From Acrocarpospora corrugata (GTDB lineage Bacteria > Actinomycetota > Actinomycetes > Streptosporangiales > Streptosporangiaceae): DNA of 64,000 bases. The position numbers and the translations under genes are program-made. Position 1 is the first letter of the stretch. Every line of letters starts with the position of its first letter. Where the stretch lies: positions 272,708 through 336,707 of the forward strand of contig NZ_BLAD01000035.1 of NCBI RefSeq assembly GCF_009687845.1. The letters are read 5' to 3'. Positions 40,649 to 53,073 of this stretch are shown here, in pieces. The notes under the pieces are model-generated. The model ran no database searches and was not told the DNA's origin. It saw nothing but the letters and a program-made list of their open reading frames with translations.

Positions 40649-42406
40649 TCATTCAGGGACAGGCGGGTTGGAGTCGGGGATGTCGGTTACGCGGAGGCCG
40701 GTCCAGGTCGTCCACAAGGTCGCGTAAGGGCCGTCGGTCGCGCAGAGCGCGGTGTGGTGGCCGATCTGGACGATCCGGCCGTCGTCCATGACGACCACCC
40801 GGTCGGTGGTGGCCGCCTGGCTGAGGCGATGGGCGACGATCAGCGCCGTCCGTCCCGCGATCGCCTGGTCGATGGCCTTTTCGAGGACGCGGGCCCCGGC
40901 GCTCCCGGCTTCCGCGGTGGCTTCGTCCAGGACGGCGATCGGCGGGTCGGCGAGAATCAGCCGGGCCAGGGCGACCTGCTGAACCTGCGTCGCGGTGAGC
41001 CGGTGCCCGCCTTCGCCGACGATCGTCCCCAAGCCGTCGGGCAGCGTGTCCGCCCAGGTCAGGGCATCCACCCGGGTGAGCGCCTCGCGCAACTCCGCGT
41101 CCGTGGCCTCGGGCCGGGCCAGCCGCAGGTCATCGGCGAGGGAACCGGCAAAAACATGCACATCCTGGGTGATCATCGCCACTCGCTCACTCGCCCCGAA
41201 CCGCACCGAACCCCCGGCCGGGACATGCACTCCCGCGATCAGCCGGGCCAGCGTCGTCTTGCCCGCGCCGCTGGCGCCGACCAGCGCCACCCTCTCTCCG
41301 CGCCCGATGGTCAGGTCGATGCCGTGCAGAACCGGCCGACCCTCCTCATACGCATGACGAAGCCCCGCCACCGCGACCGCCTCCTCCGGCGTGGCCGTGA
41401 CTTCGGCCGTGCGCGCGGGGGGTTCCGGCTGATCGATGACCCCGATCAGCCGGGCCAGGCTCGCCGCGGCCGACTGGGCGTCGTCGATCAGCACGAGTGC
41501 GGTGTTGACCGGTCCGAACAGGCCGTGGAAGTAGAGGGCGGCGGCGGTAGCCGTACCGATGGAGACCAGTCCGCCGCGGACCATGAGGAAACCGGCGATC
41601 AGGACGGCGGCCAGGCCGATGTACTCGGCGACGTGCAGGCGGCTGTAGAAACGCAGCACCAGCCAGACGCCGCGCATGGTCAGGTCGACGGCCCGCTGCG
41701 ATCGTTCGGTGACCCGCCCGGCGTGCTCGTCCTCGATCCGGAAGGCGCGCACGGTGGACGCGCCGCCGATGGTCTCCAGCAACTGCTGCTGCTGGGCGCC
41801 GCCCGCGATGCGCTGCCGGGCGTACAGGGGGACGGCGTCGCGCACGTACCACCGCGCGGTGTGCGCCTGGAACGGCACCGCGAGCAGGGCCGCCAGCAGG
41901 AACCGCCAGTCCACCACGGCCAGCGCGAACATGGTGAGAATGATCACCAGCACCGACCTGGCCAGCTCCGGCAGCGCGGTCCGCATCGCCTCGGCCACCT
42001 GCGAGACGTCGGCGGTGACCCTGGCGGTGAGGTCGCCGGAACCGGCCTTCTCCACCTGCTCAAGCGGCAGCCGCAGCGCCCGCCCGACGAACCGTTCCCG
42101 CAGCCTGGCCAGCACGGTCTCACCGAGCCTGGCGATCAGCGACAGCCCCAGCCCGGTCGCGCCGCCCTGCACGACGGCCACGATGACGAGGAACACCACG
42201 GGCAGGGTGAGCGCGTCGAGCGCGCTCCGGGAGTCGACCAGGTCGACGATGTGCCCCAGCAGCGGCTGGGTGAGCAGCCCGATCGCGGTGGCGCCGACCA
42301 TGACGGAGAAGCCGGCGATCGCCAGCGCCCGATGCGGCCGCAGCAGTTCGAGCACCGCGGCTCTGGTCCGCGCCGGAGTGGCGGTGGGCAGTAGCTCCCG
42401 GCTCAT
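40649..42406 (-). CDS. ABC exporter half-transporter with intact Walker A, degenerate signature
   Basis: A 585-residue fusion of a six-helix membrane domain (about residues 25-310) and one ATPase domain. Walker A is intact (GASGAGKTTLARL) and Walker B is AVLDEATAEAGS, but the signature LSGGQ is replaced by LTATQVQQVALARL. The start overlaps the stop of the upstream partner gene by four bases. With that partner it should form a heterodimeric exporter. The position at the edge of the siderophore locus, behind an iron box, indicates siderophore export, though import as in IrtAB/YbtPQ cannot be excluded. Confidence 0.92.
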   Translation of the reverse strand: MSRELLPTATPARTRAAVLELLRPHRALAIAGFSVMVGATAIGLLTQPLLGHIVDLVDSRSALDALTLPVVFLVIVAVVQGGATGLGLSLIARLGETVLARLRERFVGRALRLPLEQVEKAGSGDLTARVTADVSQVAEAMRTALPELARSVLVIILTMFALAVVDWRFLLAALLAVPFQAHTARWYVRDAVPLYARQRIAGGAQQQQLLETIGGASTVRAFRIEDEHAGRVTERSQRAVDLTMRGVWLVLRFYSRLHVAEYIGLAAVLIAGFLMVRGGLVSIGTATAAALYFHGLFGPVNTALVLIDDAQSAAASLARLIGVIDQPEPPARTAEVTATPEEAVAVAGLRHAYEEGRPVLHGIDLTIGRGERVALVGASGAGKTTLARLIAGVHVPAGGSVRFGASERVAMITQDVHVFAGSLADDLRLARPEATDAELREALTRVDALTWADTLPDGLGTIVGEGGHRLTATQVQQVALARLILADPPIAVLDEATAEAGSAGARVLEKAIDQAIAGRTALIVAHRLSQAATTDRVVVMDDGRIVQIGHHTALCATDGPYATLWTTWTGLRVTDIPDSNPPVPE

Positions 42407-44073
42407 GCCAGCACCACCGCCCGGTAGACGGCGTTCCGCCGTACCAGTTCGGCGTGGGGGGCCAGGTCGGCGACGCGGCCGCCGTCCAGCAGCACCACCC
42501 GGTCGGTGACCGCCAGCAGCGCCGGGCTGGTGGTCACCACGAGGGTGGTACGGCCCTGCCGGATCTCCCGTAACCCGCCCGCGATCCGCGCCTCGGTCAC
42601 GGTGTCCACCGCCGTGGTCGGATCGTGCAGCACGAGCACCGCCCGGTCGGCGGCGAGCGCACGCGCCAGCGCCACCCGCTGCCGCTGCCCGCCCGACAAC
42701 GATCGCCCGCGCTCGATCACCGGCGCGTCGACGCCGAGCGGCAGCCCGCGCGCGACCTCGTCCACACCGGCGGCGACCAGCACCCGGTCCAGCACGGCCT
42801 CCTCGGCCGCCACATTGGTACGCAACGTGCCCTCGAACAGGTCCGCGTCATGCTCGGCGACCAGAATCGCCAGCCGGAGATCGGCGGGGTCCACCTCGGT
42901 GAACGGCACCCCGTCCAGTTCGATCACTCCGGCCTCGGGGTCGGTCTGCCGCCCGAGGCAGCGCAGCAGCGTGGTGGCGTGGGCCGGATCGGTGGCGACG
43001 ACACCGACGATCTCGCCGGGGGAGACCGCCAGGTCGAGCGTCAACCCGTCACAACGCACGTCCCGAAGCCGCAACTCGCCGCGAACCGGATCGGGGAGAG
43101 CGCGTGTGCCCGTGCCAACGGCCGGGGGAGTGGCGAGCACTTCGGCGATCCGGCCCGCCGACGCGCGTCCCTGGGCCAGTTCGGCGTTCACCCAGGAGAA
43201 GACCTCCAGCGGTCCGAGCAGGAAGAGCGCGAGGCCGACCGCCGACACCAGCTGGCCGAGGCTGATGTCTCCCTGCAGGGCGAGCCGTCCGCCGATCAGC
43301 GCGACGACCGCGATGAAGCCGCCGGTCAGCGCCAGCACCATCCCGTACTGCCAGGACTCCGCGCGCGCCGCCCGCAGGGTGGCCACCAGAGATTCCCGGC
43401 TGGTGAGCCGGTAACGGGCGACGGCGGCGGATTCCGCGCCGATGCCTTTGAGTACTCGCAGCCCGGTCACCAAGTCGGTGGCGACGCCGGAGGCGTGGGC
43501 GGCGCGTTCCTGTTCCGCCTCGCTGCGCCGTTCCAGCGGTTTGCTCAGGAGATGCCCCGCGAACAGCAGCAGGGGTGTGCCCAGCAGGACCAGCAGGCCG
43601 AGCGGCAGCGAGATCCACAGCAGCACGACCGCGCCCACCAGCACTCCGAAGAGCGCGCCGATTCCCATGATCGCGGCCATGTTCACGGCGCCGACCCGTT
43701 TGGCGTCCTCGGTGGCGATCGTCGTCAAAGCCCCAGGTAAGCGCCCTTGTTCGGTGCCGCCGCGGGGATCGAGGACGCGGCGTACGAGCTGTAACCGGAG
43801 TTCGTGGCCGGTCTGTTCCGCGGCGCGTTCACCGGCGCGGGCGCCGTACCGGAAACTAAACGAGAGGCTGACATATACGGCGGCGAGCGCGGCGAGCCAG
43901 CCGAGCAGCGCGGTCAGGTCGCCCCGGGCGACGGCCTGGTCGATGACGACGCCGATGAGGACGGGGACCGCCACCTCGCCGGCTTGATGCCCTGCCCCCA
44001 GCACGGACCCGAAGAGAACGTCGCGCCGTTGCCCGCGGACCGCTCCCCACAGGACATCTCGCCCCGCACTCAC
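42403..44073 (-). CDS. ABC exporter half-transporter with degenerate Walker motifs, intact signature
   Basis: This 556-residue protein has an N-terminal membrane domain and a C-terminal ATPase domain. The Walker A region reads GVVATDPAHATTLLR without the GKS/T lysine, and Walker B is VLVLHDPTTAVD with Asp-Glu changed to His-Asp. The signature SLSGGQRQRVALARAL is intact. These losses are complementary to those of the partner, leaving one full ATP site in the dimer. The GTG start has GGAGG seven bases upstream; an iron box precedes the gene. Confidence 0.92.
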   Translation of the reverse strand: MSAGRDVLWGAVRGQRRDVLFGSVLGAGHQAGEVAVPVLIGVVIDQAVARGDLTALLGWLAALAAVYVSLSFSFRYGARAGERAAEQTGHELRLQLVRRVLDPRGGTEQGRLPGALTTIATEDAKRVGAVNMAAIMGIGALFGVLVGAVVLLWISLPLGLLVLLGTPLLLFAGHLLSKPLERRSEAEQERAAHASGVATDLVTGLRVLKGIGAESAAVARYRLTSRESLVATLRAARAESWQYGMVLALTGGFIAVVALIGGRLALQGDISLGQLVSAVGLALFLLGPLEVFSWVNAELAQGRASAGRIAEVLATPPAVGTGTRALPDPVRGELRLRDVRCDGLTLDLAVSPGEIVGVVATDPAHATTLLRCLGRQTDPEAGVIELDGVPFTEVDPADLRLAILVAEHDADLFEGTLRTNVAAEEAVLDRVLVAAGVDEVARGLPLGVDAPVIERGRSLSGGQRQRVALARALAADRAVLVLHDPTTAVDTVTEARIAGGLREIRQGRTTLVVTTSPALLAVTDRVVLLDGGRVADLAPHAELVRRNAVYRAVVLA

Positions 44074-44100
44074 CTAAATCCTCCGAATCATCCGACAAAT

Positions 44101-44119
44101 TTAGGTAAGGCTACACTAA
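44101..44119. promoter_or_regulatory. Iron box for the ABC exporter operon
   Basis: TTAGGTAAGGCTACACTAA matches the DtxR/IdeR box and lies 28 bases before the GTG of the first exporter gene. Confidence 0.85.
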
Positions 44120-44229
44120 CTAAGTCTTCCCTAACCAGAGTGCGGGTTCCCGGGCACGCTCACGCCTACTCACGGCGCGGAACGATCGTCAGCGTACATC
44201 CTCTGACGGGCCAAGATCTCTTCAATCAT

Positions 44230-44274
44230 TAGGAAACTTTCCTATTGACACCGCCAGGCAGGAAGGGGTTATAT
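44230..44274 (+). promoter_or_regulatory. Promoter of the secreted lectin-enzyme pair with an overlapping palindrome
   Basis: A perfect 7-1-7 palindrome TAGGAAACTTTCCTA (44230-44244) abuts TTGACA (44245-44250). After 18 bases comes TTATAT (44269-44274), a good sigma-70-type pair for an actinomycete. The palindrome is placed where a repressor would block RNA polymerase. Confidence 0.68.
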
Positions 44275-44314
44275 CCGGGTTAATTTAAGAAGTGAACAAC
44301 CGGGAGAGACGAAC

Positions 44315-45688
44315 ATGCCCCTTCAGCGCCCCCGATTAGCGCGAGTCCTGGCGGCCGGAGCCGTCGCGCTCGCCCTCGTCGCGACCGGTGTCACGCCCGC
44401 CTCGGCGGCGACCGGTCAGATCACCGGATTCGGCGGCAAGTGCGTGGATGTCGCCGCCGCCAGCACGGCCAACGGAACCCAGGTCCAGCTCTACACCTGC
44501 AACGGCACCGGCGCCCAATCCTGGACGACCGGCACCGACGGCACCATCCGCGCCCTCGGCAAGTGCCTGGACGTCAACGCCGCCAGCAGCGCCAACGGCA
44601 CCAAGGTGCAGATCTGGGACTGCAACGGCAGCACCGCCCAGGTCTGGACCGCGCAGAGCGACGGCACCCTGCGCGCGCTCGGCAAGTGCCTGGACGCCAC
44701 CGGGAACAGCTCCGCCGACGGCACCCCGCTCCAGATCTGGGACTGCTTCGCCGGCGCCAACCAGCGCTGGACGCTGCCCACCGGCACCACCCCGCCCCCG
44801 CCGCCCCCGCCGCCCGGCAAGATGCCGGGCGCGCCGTATCTGTACATGGGCTGGGGCAGCCCGCCCAACGCCGCCACGGTGATGAGCCAGACCGGCGTGC
44901 GCTCCTTCACCATGGCGTTCATCCTGTCCGGCGGCGGCTGCGTGCCGCGCTGGGACGGCAGCAGGCCGCTGACCGGCGGCGTCGACCAGTCCACCATCAA
45001 CTCCATCAAGGCGGCCGGCGGCAGCGTGCAAGTCTCCTTCGGCGGCTGGTCCGGCAACAAGCTCGGGCCGAACTGCTCCACCCCGGCCGCGTACGCCGGC
45101 GCCGTGCAGCAGGTCATCAACGCCGTCGGCCCGGCCGTGGTCGACTTCGACATCGAGAACACCGACGAGTTCTCCAACTACACGGTCCAGGACCGCATCC
45201 TCAACGGTCTCAAGATCGTCAAGCAGAACAACCCGAACGTGAAGATCGCGGTCACCTTCGGCACCGGCCTCAACGGGCCGACCGGCGACGGCATCCGGCT
45301 GATCAACCAGGCCCGGGCGCTGAACGTGCCGATCGACAACTACACGATCATGCCGTTCAACTTCGGCGGCCACGGCAACATGTACCAGGCCACGGTCAAC
45401 TCCTCGGAGGGCCTGAAGAACGCGCTCAAGTCGGCGTGGGGCTGGACCGACGCGCAGGCGTACGCGCGGATGGGCATCTCCGGCATGAACGGCAGCTCCG
45501 ACCAGGGTGAGATCACCACGACCGGGGTCTGGACGCAGATCCGCGACTGGGCCCGCGCCAGGGGCCTGACCCGGTTCGCGTACTGGTCGGTCAACCGGGA
45601 CCGTCCCTGCGCAGGCGGCCTCACCGAGACCTGTAGCGGCACGCCCCAGGCCAACTGGGACTTCACTCGCATCACGGCCGGCTTCTAA
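44315..45688 (+). CDS. Secreted ricin-B lectin plus GH18 chitinase-like enzyme
   Basis: The 457-residue protein starts with a signal peptide ending near ASAAT. A ricin-type beta-trefoil (CBM13, about residues 33-155) has three QxW motifs (QSW, QVW, QRW). A polyproline linker (about 158-166) leads to a GH18 barrel. The catalytic motif VVDFDIEN keeps Asp277, Asp279 and the proton donor Glu281. The late WSVNRDRPC is also typical. It should bind and cut chitin or a related glucosaminyl polymer outside the cell. GGGAGAG precedes the ATG, and a strong promoter lies upstream. The next gene is only nine bases away and also carries a lectin domain. Confidence 0.9.
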   Translation: MPLQRPRLARVLAAGAVALALVATGVTPASAATGQITGFGGKCVDVAAASTANGTQVQLYTCNGTGAQSWTTGTDGTIRALGKCLDVNAASSANGTKVQIWDCNGSTAQVWTAQSDGTLRALGKCLDATGNSSADGTPLQIWDCFAGANQRWTLPTGTTPPPPPPPPGKMPGAPYLYMGWGSPPNAATVMSQTGVRSFTMAFILSGGGCVPRWDGSRPLTGGVDQSTINSIKAAGGSVQVSFGGWSGNKLGPNCSTPAAYAGAVQQVINAVGPAVVDFDIENTDEFSNYTVQDRILNGLKIVKQNNPNVKIAVTFGTGLNGPTGDGIRLINQARALNVPIDNYTIMPFNFGGHGNMYQATVNSSEGLKNALKSAWGWTDAQAYARMGISGMNGSSDQGEITTTGVWTQIRDWARARGLTRFAYWSVNRDRPCAGGLTETCSGTPQANWDFTRITAGF

Positions 45689-45697
45689 GGAGTCCGG

Positions 45698-47860
45698 ATG
45701 TCCATCAGGAGCGCCCTGATCGCCCTGGTGCTGGTCGCGGGGTCGCTGATCGGGCTGTCCGGCCCGGCGCAGGCGGCCCCGCCGACCGGATTCACCACAG
45801 TGGTGAACAGGGCCAGCGGCAAGTGCGTCGACGCCCGCGCGGCGGCGTCAGCCAACGGGACCGCGGTCCAGCAGTACACCTGCAACGGCACGACCGCGCA
45901 GTCCTGGCAGTTCCAGCCCACCAGCGGCGGCTACTTCCGCGTCAACAGCGCGCTCAACGCCGCCCAGACCTGGGACGTCACCGGCGTCTCGGTCGCCGAC
46001 AGCGCGCCCATCCAGCTCTGGCTGTACGGCGGCGGCAACAACCAGCAGTGGCAGGCGGTGGAGGAGCCGGGCGGCTTCTACCATTTCGTCAACCGGCACA
46101 GCGGCAAATGCCTCGACATGCCGGGCGCCGCCACGGGAGACAGCGTGCAGTTCCAGCAGTACACCTGCAACGGCACCACCGCCCAGTCGTTCACCTTCGG
46201 CGGCGGCCCGCCCCCGACCGGGCCCAACCCGGATCTCGGGCCGAACGTGAGCATCTTCGACCCGTCGACGCCCGCCGCGACCATTCAGAGCCGGTTGAAC
46301 ACCGTCTTCAACCAGCAGCAGACCAACCAGTTCGGCGGCAACCGGTTCGCGCTGCTGTTCCGGCCGGGGTCCTACAACGTGGACGTGAACGTCGGCTTCT
46401 ACACGCAGGTGCTCGGGCTCGGCCTGTCGCCGGACAACGTCACGATCAACGGGCCGGTGCACGCCGAGGCGGACTGGTTCCAGGGCAACGCGACCCAGAA
46501 CTTCTGGCGTGGCGTGGAGAACATGTCGGTCAATCCGCCCGGCGGGAATGATCGGTGGGCGGTTTCGCAGGCGGCGCCGTACCGGCGGATGCATCTGCGC
46601 GGGAACCTGCAGCTGGACGACGGCGGCTGGTCGAGCGGTGGCCTGTTCGCGGACACCAAGGTCGACGGCCAGGTCCGGTCGGGGTCGCAGCAGCAGTGGC
46701 TGACGCGGAACACCGAGATGGGCAGCTGGACGGGTTCCAACTGGAACATGGTGTTCGTGGGGGCCACCAACGCGCCGGCCGGGAACTTCCCGAGCCCGCC
46801 GTACACGAGGGTGGCGACCACGCCGGTGGTGCGGGAGAAGCCGTTCCTCTACATCGACCAGGCGGGGGCCTACCAGGTCTTCGTCCCGGCGGTGCGGACG
46901 AACTCCACCGGCACCAGCTGGTCGGGCGGCTCCCCGGCGGGGACGTCGCTGCCGATCAGCCAGTTCTTCATCGTCAAACCGGGGCACACCGCCGCCAACA
47001 TCAACGCGGCGCTGGCCGCCGGGCAGGACCTCCTGGTGACCCCGGGCGTCTACCACCTGAATGACACGATCCGGGTGACCCGCGCCAACACCGTGGTGCT
47101 CGGGCTGGGTCTGGCCACGTTCATCCCCGACAACGGCGTCACCGCGATGACCGTCGCCGACGTCGACGGGGTCAAGGTGGCCGGGATCCTGTTCGACGCG
47201 GGCACCGTCAACTCGGCGATGCTCATGCAGGTCGGCCCGGCCGGCTCGGCGGCGTCGCACGCGGCCAACCCGACCTCGCTGCACGACGTGTACTTCAGGG
47301 TCGGCGGCGCGGCGGTCGGCAAGGCGACCCAGAGCCTGGTCGTGAACAGCCACAACGTGATCGGCGACCACACCTGGATCTGGCGCGGCGACCACGGCAG
47401 CGGCATCGGATGGAACTCCAACACGGCGGCGAACGGGCTGACCGTGAACGGCAACGACGTCACGATGTACGGCCTGTTCGTCGAGCACTACCAGCAGTAC
47501 CAGACGGTGTGGAACGGGAACGGCGGGCGGACCTACTTCTACCAGAACGAGATGCCCTACGACCCGCCCAACCAGGCCGCCTGGATGAACGGCAGCACGC
47601 AGGGCTACGCGGCGTACAAGGTGGCCAACACCGTCACCAGCCACGAAGCGTGGGGTCTGGGGAGTTACTGCTACTTCAACGTCAATCCCGGCGTGATCGC
47701 GGCCCGGGCCTTCGAGGTCCCGAACACGCCTGGCGTGCGGTTCCACAACATGGTGACCGTGTCGCTCGGCGGTGTCGGGACGATCCGGAACATCATCAAC
47801 ACGACCGGTGGACCCTCGAATTCATCCACCAACGTCGCGAACTGGGTCAACTACCCCTGA
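45698..47860 (+). CDS. Secreted ricin-B lectin plus beta-helix protein, probable glycoside hydrolase
   Basis: This 720-residue protein has a signal peptide (cut near AQAAP) and an N-terminal ricin trefoil with QSW, QQW and QSF repeats. After a short Pro-rich linker come about 540 residues that look like a right-handed parallel beta-helix: RFALLFRPGSYNVDV, then repeated strands such as TVVLGLGLATFIPDNGVTAM and GVKVAGILFDAG. Related actinomycete proteins carry unreliable names such as adenylyl cyclase; a polysaccharide hydrolase of a GH55- or GH87-like beta-helix type is more plausible, but no catalytic residues were proven. AAGGAG precedes the ATG. It is co-transcribed with the GH18 gene. Confidence 0.82.
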   Translation: MSIRSALIALVLVAGSLIGLSGPAQAAPPTGFTTVVNRASGKCVDARAAASANGTAVQQYTCNGTTAQSWQFQPTSGGYFRVNSALNAAQTWDVTGVSVADSAPIQLWLYGGGNNQQWQAVEEPGGFYHFVNRHSGKCLDMPGAATGDSVQFQQYTCNGTTAQSFTFGGGPPPTGPNPDLGPNVSIFDPSTPAATIQSRLNTVFNQQQTNQFGGNRFALLFRPGSYNVDVNVGFYTQVLGLGLSPDNVTINGPVHAEADWFQGNATQNFWRGVENMSVNPPGGNDRWAVSQAAPYRRMHLRGNLQLDDGGWSSGGLFADTKVDGQVRSGSQQQWLTRNTEMGSWTGSNWNMVFVGATNAPAGNFPSPPYTRVATTPVVREKPFLYIDQAGAYQVFVPAVRTNSTGTSWSGGSPAGTSLPISQFFIVKPGHTAANINAALAAGQDLLVTPGVYHLNDTIRVTRANTVVLGLGLATFIPDNGVTAMTVADVDGVKVAGILFDAGTVNSAMLMQVGPAGSAASHAANPTSLHDVYFRVGGAAVGKATQSLVVNSHNVIGDHTWIWRGDHGSGIGWNSNTAANGLTVNGNDVTMYGLFVEHYQQYQTVWNGNGGRTYFYQNEMPYDPPNQAAWMNGSTQGYAAYKVANTVTSHEAWGLGSYCYFNVNPGVIAARAFEVPNTPGVRFHNMVTVSLGGVGTIRNIINTTGGPSNSSTNVANWVNYP

Positions 47861-47867
47861 CCTGATC

Positions 47868-48855
47868 TCACCCTGCCCGCCGCCCGAGCAACCCTCGCGC
47901 GGCGGGCAGGGTGCGCTCCACCCACCATCCCAATTCGTCCCCACATTTCGACCAGCCAAGCTGGACGAACCCTCCCAGCAAGGCCAGTTCCAGCTGTCGT
48001 TTCCACCAGCTTTTCGTTGGTACGCCGTGCAGTTCCAACGCGTCCCGGTACCGCTCGATCGCCGACTCCTTGGGTTCGGGCAGCCGGTCGCAGTTCACCG
48101 CCAGGTAGCGGGCCAGGTCCACGCACGGCCCGTCCCGCCCCGGCCAGGCCCAGTCCAGCAGGATCGTCCGGCCGTCCGGGTGGGAGCCGAGATTGCCGGT
48201 CCGCCAGTCGCCGTGCACCAGCGTGACCGGGGTGTCCGCGAGCGCGTCGGCCAGCGGTTCCGGGTCGGCGGCCAGCGCCAGCGCGTACCCGGCCGCTTCC
48301 GGGGCCGCCTCCTGGAGGGCCTGCCAGCCGCCGGGGATCTGGCGGGGCACCGGATCGGCGTGCCGGGATTCGGCCTCGTGGCGGGCGCTGGCGGGGGAGA
48401 ACGCCTTGCACCGGGAACCCGGGGGCATCAGCCCGAGCTGGTCCTCCTGCGCCAGGCCCAGGAAGGCCGCGTGCAGCGCCGCCATGTGGTGGAGGAAGGC
48501 CGCGTGCTGCTCAGCCGGCAGTTCGGCGTCCCCGGGCGGGACCAGGCAGGCCGAGACGTCCCGCATCAGCAGCGCGGTGAGGTTGCCCTCGTGGGCCACG
48601 CCGACGATGGTGTGGTCGATCTCCTTCGGCAGCCGGGCCAGCACGCCCGTGCGCCACAGGTTCAGCACCCGGCAGCTGACGTCGGAGGTCGCCCGGGTGA
48701 TCCAGTCCAGGTCCCAGGACAGGTACTTGAGCACGTAATGGCCCTCGTCGATCACGACGCGCTCGAAGTTGGACCCCGACATCGAACCGGGCCGCCTGCT
48801 CATCGGCTCCCGGGCGGTGGCGCCCTTGACCAGCTCCTCGATCGAGGCGGCGACC

Positions 48856-48863
<8 letters not shown>
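47868..48863 (-). CDS. Aminoglycoside phosphotransferase (APH)-family kinase-like protein
   Basis: The 331-residue protein has the APH/choline-kinase fold. The catalytic loop is VTLVHGDWRTGNL (HGDxxxxN) and the metal-binding Asp is in TILLDWAWPGRDGP. An N-terminal lobe ends with VIDEGHYVLKYL, containing the likely ATP-binding lysine. Members phosphorylate small molecules; a drug-resistance role is not implied. Its start overlaps the end of the upstream TIGR03086-family gene by eight bases, so the pair forms an operon. Confidence 0.88.
47869..47913. terminator. Bidirectional hairpin between the beta-helix gene and the APH-like gene
   Basis: A perfect 14-bp stem (CACCCTGCCCGCCG with its complement) around a 17-base loop lies just after the beta-helix protein stop and inside the last codons of the convergent gene. 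Confidence 0.65.
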
Positions 48864-51899
<3,036 letters not shown>

Positions 51900-51910
51900 T
51901 GGCCGGTTGT

Positions 51911-52957
51911 TCAGGTGATCAGTTTCCGGTGGTCCCAGGCGAGGGTGAGGCAGGCTTGCGCGGCGGGGAGGGTGCTGGGGGAGGTCGCGTAGTGGCGGAT
52001 GGTCTCCTCCTCGAAGGGGAGGTCGTTCAGGAGTTCGCCTTCCGCGGTTTCGGTGGATATGCCGGCGAAGAGCTGGTCGAAGGCGGGGACGTCGAAGACG
52101 CAGGCGATGAGGATCTCTGGTTTCCAGGTCAGCGGGGAGAGGCCGATGCCGAGATACCAGGCGGAGGCGGCTCCTGAGGCGAACGTCTGGTAGATCGCCG
52201 CATGTGGGGCGTCCCGGGTGATGTCCACGGGGGTGGTCCGATCCTCGTGTGCGCCGAGTAGTTCCTCCGCGTATTCGCGGATCATGGTGTTGCGGAGCCG
52301 GAGTTCCTGGTCTGGGCGGGGGTCGTAGTCCTGGGAGGGCTGGAAGTCTCCTGCCGGGACGACGTGGGTCGTGCCCATCGCCACGGCCACCCGCCGCCGG
52401 TTCATGAGCTGAAATGTCGGTGTATCGGCGTTGCGGATGGTCAGCGCGTTGACGCCGGGGATCGCGTACCGGCGGGACAGGTCGAAGGGGTCCGCCAGCC
52501 AGCGGCGGTAGGGGCCCTCGATCGTGCCCGAGCGGTGCCACTCCTTGGCCGCTTCGAACTGCAGGGCCTCGCCGGTGTCGAACTGGTCCCAGTAGCGCGT
52601 CGCCGTGAACGTCAGCACCGGGTCCGCCTCGACCAGCCGATACGACAGGCCGTTAAAGAAATGTGAGGGCCGCTCCAGATTCCTCACCATTTCCGAATAA
52701 GTCGATCCGGGCCAATAGTGGGTCAGCCAGGACCGCGCTTCTTCCGCGCGATCCGCGTCCGGATGTTGCCGCCATTCGAGCGGGACATCGTCCAGCGGAA
52801 TCGGAGCCGCCGGGATCCAGCCCGGCCGGGTGAGCAGCGGAATCGTGGGATCCGCCCGTGGCAGCGCCAGTGATGCCCTGATGAGGTCCGCTGAATTGGC
52901 GGACATAATTCGCCGGATGTTCTTGAATTCGACCGCATCACGGATTTCCCGCACCAC
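51911..52957 (-). CDS. Nudix-box protein of unknown function
   Basis: The 348-residue cytosolic protein contains a partial Nudix box, RNTMIREYAEELLG, around residue 230 (REUxEExGU pattern), preceded by TTHVVPAGDFQPS. The C-terminal half resembles that of actinomycete regulators that couple an N-terminal HTH to a Nudix-like sensor, but no HTH is visible here; residues 1-100 are unassigned. The GTG start at 52957 follows GGGGG. It diverges from the HAD gene and converges on the geosmin synthase gene. Nucleotide hydrolysis is an inference from the box only. Confidence 0.72.
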   Translation of the reverse strand: MVREIRDAVEFKNIRRIMSANSADLIRASLALPRADPTIPLLTRPGWIPAAPIPLDDVPLEWRQHPDADRAEEARSWLTHYWPGSTYSEMVRNLERPSHFFNGLSYRLVEADPVLTFTATRYWDQFDTGEALQFEAAKEWHRSGTIEGPYRRWLADPFDLSRRYAIPGVNALTIRNADTPTFQLMNRRRVAVAMGTTHVVPAGDFQPSQDYDPRPDQELRLRNTMIREYAEELLGAHEDRTTPVDITRDAPHAAIYQTFASGAASAWYLGIGLSPLTWKPEILIACVFDVPAFDQLFAGISTETAEGELLNDLPFEEETIRHYATSPSTLPAAQACLTLAWDHRKLIT

Positions 52958-53073
52958 AACCCCCGTGCCCCCATTGCCGACTGCCCATGTTAACCGGTGA
53001 CGTACTCAACGGGGGGTATTCGTCGGATTCTCGCCTGGACGTGCCATCGTCCGGTCGGCATAATTGCCGGTCT

